This document shows, piece after piece, positions 1 to 8,458 of a stretch of 64,000 bases of DNA; within the stretch, counting starts at the first letter, position 1; each line of letters starts with the position of its first letter. The DNA comes from Niastella soli (GTDB lineage Bacteria > Bacteroidota > Bacteroidia > Chitinophagales > Chitinophagaceae), in contig NZ_JAGHKO010000001.1 in NCBI RefSeq assembly GCF_017742245.1, positions 372,001-436,000 on the forward strand. Direction: 5' to 3'. The notes under the pieces are model-generated. The model searched no databases and was not told where the DNA came from. It saw nothing but the letters and a program-made list of their open reading frames with translations. A program made the position numbers and the translations under genes.

Positions 1-653
1 GGATGGTGAACGGTACTGAAACTGGTACCACAAGCCCCTCTTACAGCAATGCTTCTTTAGTTGATGGCGACAAAGTAAGCGTGGTAATGGCAAACACAGC
101 CGGTGGTTGCGGTGGCGCTCCTATCTCTTCAAACGTAATTGAAGTGAAAATGGGAACTGCTCCTGAGATCAAATCGAACAATGAGATCAAAATATTCGAA
201 GGTTTCAGCGCTAAATTAACAGCTACCAGCGCTACTCCTATCACAGGATACGCCTGGACGCCTGCTGCTGGAGTTACTGCTGCCAATACAGCCAGCCCAA
301 TTGTAAAACCAGCTAAAACCACTGTTTATAAAGTAACTGGTACTAACGCCAGTGGTTGCGCCGGAACAGCTGAGGTTACTGTAACAGTAGTTAAGAAGAT
401 CGCCATGCCAAAAACATTGACAGCTGGCACCACCTTCTCAATCCCTGCAGTTGACCCTGCCTTTACTTTAACAAGTTTCTTTATTACTGATGCTACCGGA
501 AAAGAAGTTTTCAGAACAACCGATATTAACAAAGGTTGGGATGGAACTAACAAAGGCGCGAAAATTGCCAACGGTATTTACAACTATACTATCAGCGGAA
601 CTTTACAAACAGGTAAGGTTAGCGTAAAAGGAACTGTTTCATTGGTTAAATAA
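1..653 (+). CDS. C-terminal part of a secreted T9SS-sorted repeat protein (5' end off window)
   Basis: This is the 3' end of a longer gene; the frame is open from base 3 and continues off the left edge. What remains holds Ig/PKD-like beta repeats (Pro, Thr, Gly and Ser rich, with the motif ASGCAGTAEVTVTV around residue 115). The last ~80 residues resemble the CHU_C or gliding-motility-associated C-terminal domain: FFITDATGKEVFRT, then GWDGTNKG, then NGIYNYTI. In this family that domain is the type B signal for export through the type IX secretion system, so the product is probably a large surface or secreted adhesin-like protein. A strong terminator follows directly. The full size and N-terminal domains cannot be seen. 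Confidence 0.75.
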   Translation, partial: MVNGTETGTTSPSYSNASLVDGDKVSVVMANTAGGCGGAPISSNVIEVKMGTAPEIKSNNEIKIFEGFSAKLTATSATPITGYAWTPAAGVTAANTASPIVKPAKTTVYKVTGTNASGCAGTAEVTVTVVKKIAMPKTLTAGTTFSIPAVDPAFTLTSFFITDATGKEVFRTTDINKGWDGTNKGAKIANGIYNYTISGTLQTGKVSVKGTVSLVK

Positions 654-674
654 ACTTCCTGGGATATACATAAT

Positions 675-710
675 AAAAAAGGGTGGACCGGTTGATCCAC
701 CCTTTTTTTA
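675..710 (+). terminator. Rho-independent terminator after the T9SS protein gene
   Basis: A 7-bp stem (GGGTGGA with TCCACCC) and an 8-nt loop, preceded by an A run and followed by seven T. It lies 20-50 bases after the stop codon. Confidence 0.85.
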
Positions 711-1035
711 TTTTATAGCTCGTTGAAATTCAACCCCCATTCATTACGTACTTATTCAGGATCAATTTTCAACCATTTTTCGGTCCAACACTTGCATTAT
801 TAAAAAAACGTGTTAATCTTTGTATTAACAATTTCACTCAAGCATCCGTACCAATCTCCTACTGAACCGCCCCTCATTTTACAAAACAGCATCCTTTCGA
901 ACAGTCCTTTTATTCGTAAATGATTATTTACGTCGTGAGCATTTCCCCATAACTCCAATTCCGCTGATAAAATCATTTTATCTCCAATACCTGTGGTCGT
1001 AGTTAGTTTTTGCTTCACCCTTTCAAACCACAAGT
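711..1035 (+). other. Intergenic region with a possible promoter
   Basis: I see no convincing gene here. Around 791-823 there is TTG followed about 19-23 bases later by TAATCTTTG, which is close to the Bacteroidota promoter form but has one extra spacer base in the -7 box. If used, it would give the next gene a leader of about 200 nt. The minus-strand open frame across this stretch starts with TTG and shows no family features. Confidence 0.3.
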
Positions 1036-2292
1036 ATGAAACAATTGTACCCTGCTATCATCAGAATAGCCTTGATCACTGCTTTTATAATATATAACGT
1101 TGAAGCCATGGCGCAAACGTTAAACTTTAATACCCCTTCTATTGTATCAGGGACCGACCTGCAACCAGGATGTGTTTACCGGTTTTCATCTATCACCAAT
1201 GGCGGACTTATTGATGCGCTGGTAAAGATCGACAGCTTAATTGGCGTATCGCTGTCTGGCATAGACGCTACTCCATCTGGCTCCTCTTCCACCGCCTTAC
1301 AACCGCAATTAAGTTCTTTGGGTGGCGTGGGTTATCATTATGCTGTGATCACGATCAACTTTGTAGCCAGGGGCACCAGCATCCCTTCTCCGGTCTATAA
1401 TTTCAGCAGCGTCTTTATGGGTATCGACGGCAGCAACCAGATGATGGAGTTTCATGCCATCACCCTTGCCAATCCCACCTGGCAATACGTAAGCCCAACC
1501 CCTAAAGTAGCGGTTACCCAAAATGGCGATCTGGTCTGGGGCACGGCTACCAGTTCTAAACCCACTGGGGGGCAAGGGATCGATGAAACTGATTCTACCC
1601 AAATGTACAGGGTAAGCTCCGCCTCCCCATCGAGTGCAACCATGCGGATAGGATGGTATCAAAATCAAGCCGGTTGGAATGGTAATGACCTGTTCAGCCT
1701 GAACATGCGCGGCGGAGATTTGGCGCCGACCCTGTTACCAGTTACCCTGGTAAGCTTCACCGCACAACTGGCGAATGATAAAGTATGGTTGACCTGGAGC
1801 ACCAAACAAGAAGATAACGTTAGCAATTACGGTATTGAAAAAAGTTATGACGGTAAAGAATTTGAGCAAACTGGTCTTTTATTCCCGGCCGAAGAGCAGG
1901 CTATTACAAACAACTATTCCTTTAAGGACCCGGTTAAGAATACAGCAGTAGGCGTGATCTATTACCGGTTGAAGATGGTTGACAAAAACGGTCAATACAA
2001 ATACTCTGAAATAAGAACGGTGCGAATTGGCAACAGTAACAATGGCAGTGCAAGAATAACCACCTGGCCTAATCCGGTAGCAAATGAATTACATGTTTCC
2101 CTCCCAACCAGTTGGGCAGACCAAACCGTTAGCTGCCAGGTGTTGAATGGCATGGGAAGTTTAGTAAAATCATTCACCATCCAACAAACCGCAATTATAG
2201 GCCTGTCTGACGTTCCCCCAGGCACCTATTACATTAAATTGATAAATGGAAAAGAGGCAATTACACAAACAATAATAAAATCAAAAAATTAA
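1036..2292 (+). CDS. Secreted protein with type A T9SS C-terminal sorting domain
   Basis: A 418-residue protein. Residues 1-27 form a signal peptide ending near AMAQ. The middle (30-230) has no family I recognise. From about residue 235 (TLVSFTAQL, then WSTKQEDNVSNYGIEKSYDG) it follows the fibronectin-like region that often precedes the sorting signal in Bacteroidota. The last ~75 residues (WPNPVANELHVSLP ... PPGTYYIKLINGK) match the type A Por secretion domain, which directs export across the outer membrane and is removed or anchored there. The start is the first ATG and gives a clean signal peptide. Terminators stand before and after, so it is probably transcribed alone. The enzymatic or binding role is unknown. 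Confidence 0.8.
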   Translation: MKQLYPAIIRIALITAFIIYNVEAMAQTLNFNTPSIVSGTDLQPGCVYRFSSITNGGLIDALVKIDSLIGVSLSGIDATPSGSSSTALQPQLSSLGGVGYHYAVITINFVARGTSIPSPVYNFSSVFMGIDGSNQMMEFHAITLANPTWQYVSPTPKVAVTQNGDLVWGTATSSKPTGGQGIDETDSTQMYRVSSASPSSATMRIGWYQNQAGWNGNDLFSLNMRGGDLAPTLLPVTLVSFTAQLANDKVWLTWSTKQEDNVSNYGIEKSYDGKEFEQTGLLFPAEEQAITNNYSFKDPVKNTAVGVIYYRLKMVDKNGQYKYSEIRTVRIGNSNNGSARITTWPNPVANELHVSLPTSWADQTVSCQVLNGMGSLVKSFTIQQTAIIGLSDVPPGTYYIKLINGKEAITQTIIKSKN

Positions 2293-2320
2293 AGATAGTT
2301 TTTAAGGGTACGATCAATAA

Positions 2321-2352
2321 CGCCGTTCTGTTTCTACAGAATGGCTTTTTTA
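2321..2352 (+). terminator. Rho-independent terminator
   Basis: Stem GCCGTTCTGT paired with ACAGAATGGC (one G-T pair), a short loop, then a run of T. It follows the T9SS gene by about 30 bases. Confidence 0.8.
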
Positions 2353-2392
2353 TTTTTAACCGGTCATCTTCGTAATTTCGGCAAAAAACTAC

Positions 2393-3793
2393 ATGAACCA
2401 ACCTATTTTCGACCAGTCAGTGTATGTACAACGCCGCCGGCAATTACAGTCAAAATTGTCAAATGGCCTGGTGTTGTTGTTAGGCAATGAAGACAGTAGT
2501 ATGAATTATAAAGATAATTGCTACCCCTTCAGACAGGACAGCACTTTCTTATATTATATTGGTATTGACCTGCCGGGCATGGCTGTTATTTTTGACCTGG
2601 ATGAAAACAAGGAAATACTATTTGGAGAGAACGCCAGCATCGATGATATAATCTGGACTGGCCCCCAACCCCAGGTTCAGGAACTGGCCGAACAAGTTGG
2701 TATAGCAACAAGCGATAACCTGGCCCAATTGGCCAACCTGCTGGCAGCAGCCCGCCAGGCACAACGTCCTATACATATTTTACCGCCCTACCGGCCGGAA
2801 AACAAAATAAAACTGGCCGCCTGGTTGAACTGTTCTATTGAGCAATTGCATCAGTTTGTATCAGAACCATTGGTCCGTTCGGTTATATCGCAACGTGAAA
2901 TAAAATCAGCACAGGAAATACAGGAAATGGATAAAGCCTGTACTATTTCAGCCGACATGCACCTGGCCGCCATTCAATATGCCCGCCCCGGCATGAAAGA
3001 GTATGAACTGGCAGCCGAAGTAGAAGCCATTGCCCTGGCCAACTATGGGCGCCTCTCCTACCCCACCATTTTAACCATCAACGGCCAAACCCTCCATAAT
3101 CATTTTCATGGTAATACCATGCAGGAAGGACATATGGTGCTGGTTGATGCGGGCGCAGAAACCACCGGACATTATGCTGGCGATCTTACCCGCACTTTTC
3201 CTGTAAGCAATAAATTCACTTCCCGCCAGCACGAATTATACAATGTAGTGCTGGAGGCACTGGAACATGCTATTGCCTTATTACGCCCTGGCATTCAATA
3301 TAAAGAAATACATACACAGGCCTGTATCAAACTCACTGAAGGACTAACAGCTATTGGACTAATGAAAGGCAATGCCCAGGAAGCCGTAGCAGCAGGCGCC
3401 CATACCATGTTCTTCCAATGCGGCCTGGGCCACATGATCGGTCTCGATGTGCATGATATGGAAGATCTGGGTGAACCATTGGTAGGCTATGATGACCAGT
3501 TGAAGAAAAGCAAGGAATTTGGCTGGAAATCACTTCGTTTGGGCAAGGCGTTAAAGACTGGATTTACACTTACTGTTGAACCCGGCATTTATATTATCCC
3601 TGAATTGATTGACCGCTGGAAAGCTGAACAAAAACACACCTCCTTCATCAATTATGAACTACTTAATGACTATCGTACTTTTGGTGGCATACGCATCGAA
3701 GACAATTTTGTGATCACCGATACCGGTAGCAAAAAGCTGGGAAAAGCATTACCCAGGAAACTGGAAGACATAGAAGCCTTACGGAAAGGATAA
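2393..3793 (+). CDS. Xaa-Pro aminopeptidase (aminopeptidase P, M24B)
   Basis: A 466-residue cytosolic metallopeptidase that removes the N-terminal residue before a proline. The N-terminal ~150 residues form the aminopeptidase P N-domain. The C-terminal pita-bread fold carries all five metal ligands of the family: D252 and D264 (in DAGAETTGHYAGDLTRTF), H347 (GLGHMIGLDVHD), E396 (TVEPGIY) and E436 (GIRIEDN). The start is an ATG at 2393, just after a TAATTTCG box that may be the -7 promoter element. A second, shorter paralogue lies at 42957-44246 in this window, so the two are probably specialised for different peptides. Confidence 0.9.
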   Translation: MNQPIFDQSVYVQRRRQLQSKLSNGLVLLLGNEDSSMNYKDNCYPFRQDSTFLYYIGIDLPGMAVIFDLDENKEILFGENASIDDIIWTGPQPQVQELAEQVGIATSDNLAQLANLLAAARQAQRPIHILPPYRPENKIKLAAWLNCSIEQLHQFVSEPLVRSVISQREIKSAQEIQEMDKACTISADMHLAAIQYARPGMKEYELAAEVEAIALANYGRLSYPTILTINGQTLHNHFHGNTMQEGHMVLVDAGAETTGHYAGDLTRTFPVSNKFTSRQHELYNVVLEALEHAIALLRPGIQYKEIHTQACIKLTEGLTAIGLMKGNAQEAVAAGAHTMFFQCGLGHMIGLDVHDMEDLGEPLVGYDDQLKKSKEFGWKSLRLGKALKTGFTLTVEPGIYIIPELIDRWKAEQKHTSFINYELLNDYRTFGGIRIEDNFVITDTGSKKLGKALPRKLEDIEALRKG

Positions 3794-3891
3794 ATAAGCC
3801 AAATCAGAAAAACGGGGAAACCTATCAAGACAAGGTTGCAAATTAACCAGCAACCAGTTATTTTTATTGCCAAAACTGAACATTGCACTAT

Positions 3892-4944
3892 ATGAAATGG
3901 TTTCCCCTATTTACCTTTTTCTTAAATATTTTTTTACAAACAAAGGCGCAAAACGATTCGCTTAACCAGCTTTTCATTAAGAAACATTGCGGCGAAACAC
4001 ACCTGAACATATCTCCAAGATTCGTAACCGCAGATGAAAAGATCCCCTCTTTCTTCTCAAATTTTGAGGTACTTGACCTCAGACATGACACCTCGCGGGT
4101 GGGCTTTACCATTACAAGTAACTCCCGGAATGAATTTCTTTTCAAAGAATCAACCAGCAATGCCCTGTTAAACTTTTTCAACAGGTATGCAAAACCGGAC
4201 GGAACAAAGTCATTCCTCATTCTTATAAAAAAATTCTGGTTGTATGATTCGGTATTTTCAACCGGCACCTCAGCTTATTGGGCCCGTGCCGGCCGGGTTG
4301 AATTCCGAGGTGAAGCATTTCTTAAAATTGATAACGGTTATCGTCCGTACACTTTTCTGGACACCGTGATCACTTCCCCCCACAGTGTAAAAGACATGTC
4401 AATATTCAGACTATCAAACCTGCTTTATGATTTTTTGGGGAAAATAGTGCACAGCGATGAAACAGCCACACTAAAGAGAAATTCATACACCATCGACGAA
4501 TTGATGACCCTCAATAAAAAAAGATTTAGTTACCCGATGGACACAGCCATGGTATTGCAAAGCGGTGTGTATGCCAATGTAGAAGAATTCAGGAACAACC
4601 GGCCTTCGATCACCAACTTCGAAATAAAACCCGATGAGGACGGCCTTGGTCAGCTATACCTGAAAGATGAATCAAATGATTCTTATTTTTCCCGGAAAAT
4701 GTTTGGGTATTGTGATGGCAAACAATGTTATGTTATGATGGATGGCAATCTTTTCCCTGTTCTTTCTGTAGATCATGCATTTTATGTATTTGGTTCCCGG
4801 GAATATAAAAGAAAGGCGACAAGAGTACCGTTGGTTTTTTTATTTCCAGGCATGATAGTGTATGGCACCTATGATGTGAATGAAAAAATATCCCGGAAAA
4901 TGCATCTTTTCAGCCTTGATCCGTTGTCAGGCAAGATCTATTAA
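3892..4944 (+). CDS. Exported protein of unknown function
   Basis: A 350-residue protein. The ATG at 3892 gives a typical signal peptide (MKWFPLFTFFLNIFLQTKAQ); the TTG nine bases upstream is a less likely start. I do not recognise the mature part. It is rich in aromatic and charged residues and lacks transmembrane segments after the signal, so it is probably periplasmic or outer-membrane associated. It lies about 100 bases after the aminopeptidase gene and 46 bases before the hydrolase gene, with a separate promoter-like box before the latter, so an operon is uncertain. Confidence 0.6.
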   Translation: MKWFPLFTFFLNIFLQTKAQNDSLNQLFIKKHCGETHLNISPRFVTADEKIPSFFSNFEVLDLRHDTSRVGFTITSNSRNEFLFKESTSNALLNFFNRYAKPDGTKSFLILIKKFWLYDSVFSTGTSAYWARAGRVEFRGEAFLKIDNGYRPYTFLDTVITSPHSVKDMSIFRLSNLLYDFLGKIVHSDETATLKRNSYTIDELMTLNKKRFSYPMDTAMVLQSGVYANVEEFRNNRPSITNFEIKPDEDGLGQLYLKDESNDSYFSRKMFGYCDGKQCYVMMDGNLFPVLSVDHAFYVFGSREYKRKATRVPLVFLFPGMIVYGTYDVNEKISRKMHLFSLDPLSGKIY

Positions 4945-4990
4945 AGTATTAAATAAGGTGCCGTACCTTTAGCCCCTTCAAACAGCGTTT

Positions 4991-5650
4991 ATGAGTACTA
5001 AACGGATCACTATACCGGTATCTTCCACCGTTGGAAAAGTTACTGTTGCTTATGATGTCCCTGCCAATGCCACCTGCCTGTTGACCCTGGCACATGGGGC
5101 CGGCGCCGGTATGGACCATTCCTTTATGGTTTCTTTGGCAGAGTCCTTATCCGCGGCCCATATTGGAACCCTGCGATTTAATTTCCCTTTTGCTGAAAAT
5201 AAAAAAGGCCGGCCCGATACCCCGGCAGTGGCCCACGCAACTATTGAAGCAGCTATTAATAAAGCGCGCGATCTGTTTCCAGATCTGCCCTTGTTTGCAG
5301 CCGGGAAGTCATTCGGCGGTCGAATGTCGTCGCAGTATTTATCCACCCATCCCGAGGCTGAAGTAAAGGGGATCGTCTTTTATGGCTTTCCCTTGCACCC
5401 TGCAGGTAAACCATCTATTGACCGGGCAGAACATTTGAAAGACGTAAAAGTACCTATGCTTTTTTTACAGGGCACAAAAGATACGCTGGCGCAGTGGGAC
5501 CTGATAGAAGAAGTATGTGGATCGCTCAAAAAGGCCAAACTGGTGAAACTGGAAGGAGCCGACCATAGCTTTAAAGCCGGCAAACAGGATACCATGAGCA
5601 TGCTGGTAAAAGCTACCACTGATTGGATTGGACAGGTGTTGAAGCTATAA
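4991..5650 (+). CDS. Alpha/beta hydrolase, KANL3/Tex30 or dienelactone-hydrolase type
   Basis: A 219-residue cytosolic alpha/beta hydrolase. The oxyanion region is LAHGAGAGMDHSF (33-45), which is typical of the Tex30/KANL3-like group. The catalytic triad reads as S107 (GKSFGG), D164 (LQGTKDTLA) and H192 (GADHSF). The substrate is unknown. A TACCTTTA box at 4964-4971 is a plausible -7 promoter element, giving a short leader. A small broken reading frame starts four bases after the stop. Confidence 0.8.
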   Translation: MSTKRITIPVSSTVGKVTVAYDVPANATCLLTLAHGAGAGMDHSFMVSLAESLSAAHIGTLRFNFPFAENKKGRPDTPAVAHATIEAAINKARDLFPDLPLFAAGKSFGGRMSSQYLSTHPEAEVKGIVFYGFPLHPAGKPSIDRAEHLKDVKVPMLFLQGTKDTLAQWDLIEEVCGSLKKAKLVKLEGADHSFKAGKQDTMSMLVKATTDWIGQVLKL

Positions 5651-5653
5651 ACG

Positions 5654-5874
5654 ATGGAATTGAAAGAACTTTCTTGGTTGAGCAAACCATTCAGATAGCC
5701 GATGGCCCCAAACATTTGCTATGTGAACAAAATAGCAAATCGGGTTCTCATACCACCTATCCTTATGGCTGGAAGACTGACAACGTCCCTCTTGACGACT
5801 TAAAAAAATCAGTTCAATTTGTACTTGAATCCAAAATGAAACCAGCTGCATCTTCACAGTTGGGAAACAAATAA
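5654..5874 (+). pseudogene. Possible frameshifted small gene
   Basis: An ATG four bases after the hydrolase stop opens MELKELSWLSKPFR and then meets a stop. Another frame continues from the same place (IADGPKHLLCEQNSKSG ... VPLDDLKKSVQFVLESK) to 5874 but has no ATG of its own near the beginning. Joining the two with a single-base shift near 5693-5698 would give a protein of about 73 residues with plausible composition. I do not recognise it. It could be a sequencing or natural frameshift in a small hypothetical gene, or chance. A terminator follows at 5884. Confidence 0.35.
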
Positions 5875-5883
5875 TACCAAAGC

Positions 5884-5920
5884 CAGCGCGTTCTGAAATA
5901 TCGGAACGCGCTGAATTTTT
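5884..5920 (+). terminator. Rho-independent terminator
   Basis: A perfect 10-bp stem (CAGCGCGTTC with GAACGCGCTG) and a 10-nt loop, followed by AATTTTT. It probably ends transcription from the hydrolase gene and the small frame after it. From here to 6096 I see no gene. Confidence 0.8.
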
Positions 5921-6096
5921 GTGCCCTCCCTCTTTCGCAGACTAAACAAAACAAAAGAGCTACATTGCTTTCGCCCCTACACAACTGTTTTCTTTTACTG
6001 TAAACCTTCTATACTGTTAACTGTTAACCCCCACCAAACCATTCTATTTTTTTGCCTTCAATATACCTTGTGATTTCATGACGATTCTTCTATAAA

Positions 6097-6879
6097 ATGG
6101 AGAATTCCATTATTCATAGAACAGATGCGCTCATACTTAGCCTGTTTCTGTTTATTGCTATGCTGTTAATGGTCCAATTGGGGAGAATAGCTGAAAAGAC
6201 AGGGAAACAGGAAGAGAGCGAACCAAAAGGCATAAGCTTTCTGCTTACTGCTATATTTGGTTTGTCGGCCTTTATTCTTGCTTTTACCTTTGGCATGTCC
6301 GCTGCACGTTATTTTAACGTGCGCGATCTTATAATAGAGGAAGCAAATAATATTGGGACTGCGGCGCTTCGTTCAAATCTTTATTCAGACAGTGTGAAGG
6401 ATGCATTTCAGGCGGATTTCGTAAGATATATCGATGCACGTCTTTTTTTTTATGATCATATTGCTAACGAGGATTTGGTAAATAAGGCAAAAACAGCTGC
6501 GGAAAAGGCCCGTACTGAATTATGGTTAAGGGCTTCCCGGGAATCAAAAAAACCTAATATGTTTATCCCCTCCAATAATATGATCCCCGCACTGAATGAC
6601 ATGTTCGATATTGCCACAACAATAGAAATGACCTTATATGCAAGAGTGCCTGATCTGGTAATTTATATGTTACTTATTCTTGGGTTAGTTACAAGTTTTA
6701 TCGGCGGTTATACCAGCAAGGGTATGAGAAAAAAAGACTGGATCATAATTATTGCGTTTGCATTATTCTCATCAATGGTTACTTATATAACGCTCGATCT
6801 GGGGCGGCCAATGCGAGGGATTATTAAAGCAAACGTAGGCAAGCAGGCAATTATAGATATAAGCAAAAGTTTAAGATAA
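6097..6879 (+). CDS. Bestrophin-like membrane protein (DUF4239 type)
   Basis: A 260-residue membrane protein with four predicted helices at about 12-28, 47-70, 185-205 and 213-233, with the soluble part between helices 2 and 3. The sequence LDLGRPMRGIIKAN near the C-terminus matches the LDLdRPrrG signature of the DUF4239 bestrophin-like family, and EEANNIGTAALRS fits its second motif. Bestrophins are anion channels, but transport by this bacterial group has not been shown in general, so the role is an inference. The gene for a small UPF0114-like membrane protein follows after 30 bases, suggesting cotranscription. Confidence 0.7.
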   Translation: MENSIIHRTDALILSLFLFIAMLLMVQLGRIAEKTGKQEESEPKGISFLLTAIFGLSAFILAFTFGMSAARYFNVRDLIIEEANNIGTAALRSNLYSDSVKDAFQADFVRYIDARLFFYDHIANEDLVNKAKTAAEKARTELWLRASRESKKPNMFIPSNNMIPALNDMFDIATTIEMTLYARVPDLVIYMLLILGLVTSFIGGYTSKGMRKKDWIIIIAFALFSSMVTYITLDLGRPMRGIIKANVGKQAIIDISKSLR

Positions 6880-6909
6880 CCGCCCAATTGATCTATAAAT
6901 AAATGAAAA

Positions 6910-7377
6910 ATGGAAAAGCTTTTTCGTCCCCGGTTCGCCTTCCAGATCATAAGTTTATTCTGTTTGATCGACGCCTTCTTTTTTATTATTATAGGCATTT
7001 ATAAATCTGCTAAAGCCGTTGTGCTTTTGTACAAAAGCTTCATCGGAAAAGAATGGCTCAATCCTGGCTTGCAAATGGTGGAATCGCTGGATTCATTTAT
7101 GCTCGGAATATTATTTGTCATTTTCAGCTATGGCATCTACAGGATCTTTGTGCTACACCATGAAGAGAATGCCAGATTTCCTTCCTGGCTGAATGTGCAT
7201 TCGTTTAGTGAATTAAAATTTCTCCTTTGGGAAACGGTGTTGGTTGCATTGATAGTATTCAGCTTACAGATTCTGGTACGAAACGAAGACCTGAGCTGGG
7301 AAGTACTCCTTTTACCAGGCATTATATTTCTATTGTCTGCCGGCTACTATCTGGTAAATAAAACCAAAAGGCATTAA
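6910..7377 (+). CDS. YqhA/UPF0114-like small membrane protein
   Basis: A 155-residue inner-membrane protein with hydrophobic segments near 10-32, 60-80, 103-122 and 131-148. The segment ESLDSFMLGILFVIFSYGIY followed by a Trp-containing loop and a further pair of helices follows the layout of E. coli YqhA (UPF0114). The family has no firmly known function. It sits 30 bases after the bestrophin-like gene, in the same direction. Confidence 0.6.
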   Translation: MEKLFRPRFAFQIISLFCLIDAFFFIIIGIYKSAKAVVLLYKSFIGKEWLNPGLQMVESLDSFMLGILFVIFSYGIYRIFVLHHEENARFPSWLNVHSFSELKFLLWETVLVALIVFSLQILVRNEDLSWEVLLLPGIIFLLSAGYYLVNKTKRH

Positions 7378-7459
7378 TATGTCGTCATTTAACCGTTACA
7401 TGGCTTTATTCGGATAATGTTCGGAATGAGTTTTGTAGATTTAATCTTAAACTCAGGAT

Positions 7460-7954
7460 ATGAAAAAGCTAGTTGTTACTCCATTAATTTTACTTGTATT
7501 ATTATTGTTCATATCACCATTTGTAATCGCGCAAAGCAATAAAGAAGATATCGACATTATTCAGGGTGCTTTTGGTAAAGATAAAAAGGAACTGGTTAGA
7601 GATTATATGGAGCTGCCCGGGAAAGACAGCGCAGCCTTTTGGAAGCTGTATGATGAATATGAAGATAAAAGGAAAGTAATTGGAAAAGAGCGGATAAATC
7701 TCCTGGAGCAATATGCAAACGGATATCAAAACCTCGATGACGCCAAGGCTGAAAAACTGGCCACCGCTATATTAAGCAACGACGCAAAGTATAACAATCT
7801 TCATCAGACATACTTTAAAAAATTCACTACAATACTGGGAGCCAGAAATGCCGCCAAATTCTTACAACTTGAAATGTATGTGCAAACATACGTGCGGGCA
7901 AATGTGATGCGTGAAATTCCACTGATAGGTGATCTTGACAAACAAAAACCATAA
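7460..7954 (+). CDS. Exported helical protein of unknown function
   Basis: A 164-residue protein with a signal peptide at 1-25 (LLLFISPFVIAQ end). The mature part is charged and helical, with FWKLYDEYEDKRK, then FTTILGARNAAKFLQLEMY. This pattern recalls Spy/LTXXQ-type periplasmic proteins of Bacteroidota, but the match is loose. A TAGATTTA box lies about 25 bases upstream and may be a -7 promoter element. The function is unknown. Confidence 0.6.
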   Translation: MKKLVVTPLILLVLLLFISPFVIAQSNKEDIDIIQGAFGKDKKELVRDYMELPGKDSAAFWKLYDEYEDKRKVIGKERINLLEQYANGYQNLDDAKAEKLATAILSNDAKYNNLHQTYFKKFTTILGARNAAKFLQLEMYVQTYVRANVMREIPLIGDLDKQKP

Positions 7955-7994
7955 AAAGGTTACTGCTTTCAGCGTTCTATATCGGGAAGATAAA

Positions 7995-8348
7995 TCATAC
8001 CTTCTCTATGTCCATGCGCGTTATTAAACCATCGCTGAAAGAATAAATGTGCCTTACTGTTCCGTCAAACAAAAGTGCGCCTTGCACGTCCTTTACGATT
8101 TGGTGTACCTCTACCTCTAAACGGCCATCCGGTCTTTGTTTAAAACCCGTTGGTTCCACCCGTGGATCCAATTCCTTCCATTGCCGTGTCCAATAATCGC
8201 GTACCTCCTCATGTCCATTTACATAACCACCTTCCCAGCCATTGGCCCACCGCACCTGAGGATGCATGGCCGAAAGCACCTGGTCAATATTCCTTGCATT
8301 GAAGGCGGAATAGGCTTGTTGTATAAGATCTGCATATTGTGTTTCCAT
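7995..8348 (-). CDS. SnoaL-like / nuclear transport factor 2 family protein
   Basis: A 117-residue cone-shaped NTF2-like domain. Features are the N-terminal helix with ADLIQQAYSAFNARNIDQVLSAM, then HPQVRW, and beta strands ending with VRHIYSFSDGLITRMDIEKV. The family covers isomerases, hydrolases and non-enzymatic binders, so no substrate can be given. I chose the ATG at 8348 (METQYADLIQ) over a TTG 21 bases upstream because family members start at about this helix. Confidence 0.75.
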   Translation of the reverse strand: METQYADLIQQAYSAFNARNIDQVLSAMHPQVRWANGWEGGYVNGHEEVRDYWTRQWKELDPRVEPTGFKQRPDGRLEVEVHQIVKDVQGALLFDGTVRHIYSFSDGLITRMDIEKV

Positions 8349-8412
8349 GCAATTCGTTATTTTGATCAAAGTTGTCTTGTAACAATAACCATCTCCAACA
8401 TAAATATATACA

Positions 8413-8443
8413 AAATAAAAAAGCCCCGAGCAATGAAGGGCTC
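8413..8443 (-). terminator. Probable terminator of the CapA-family gene
   Basis: On the minus strand AGCCC and GGGCT form a short stem with an 11-nt loop, followed by TTTTTTATTTTG. It begins about 15 bases after the stop at 8459. Confidence 0.6.
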
Positions 8444-8458
8444 AGGTGATCCAACAGG

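Noticed and set aside
800-1033. A 77-codon minus-strand frame before the second T9SS gene
   Set aside because: It starts with TTG and has no family features or promoter.
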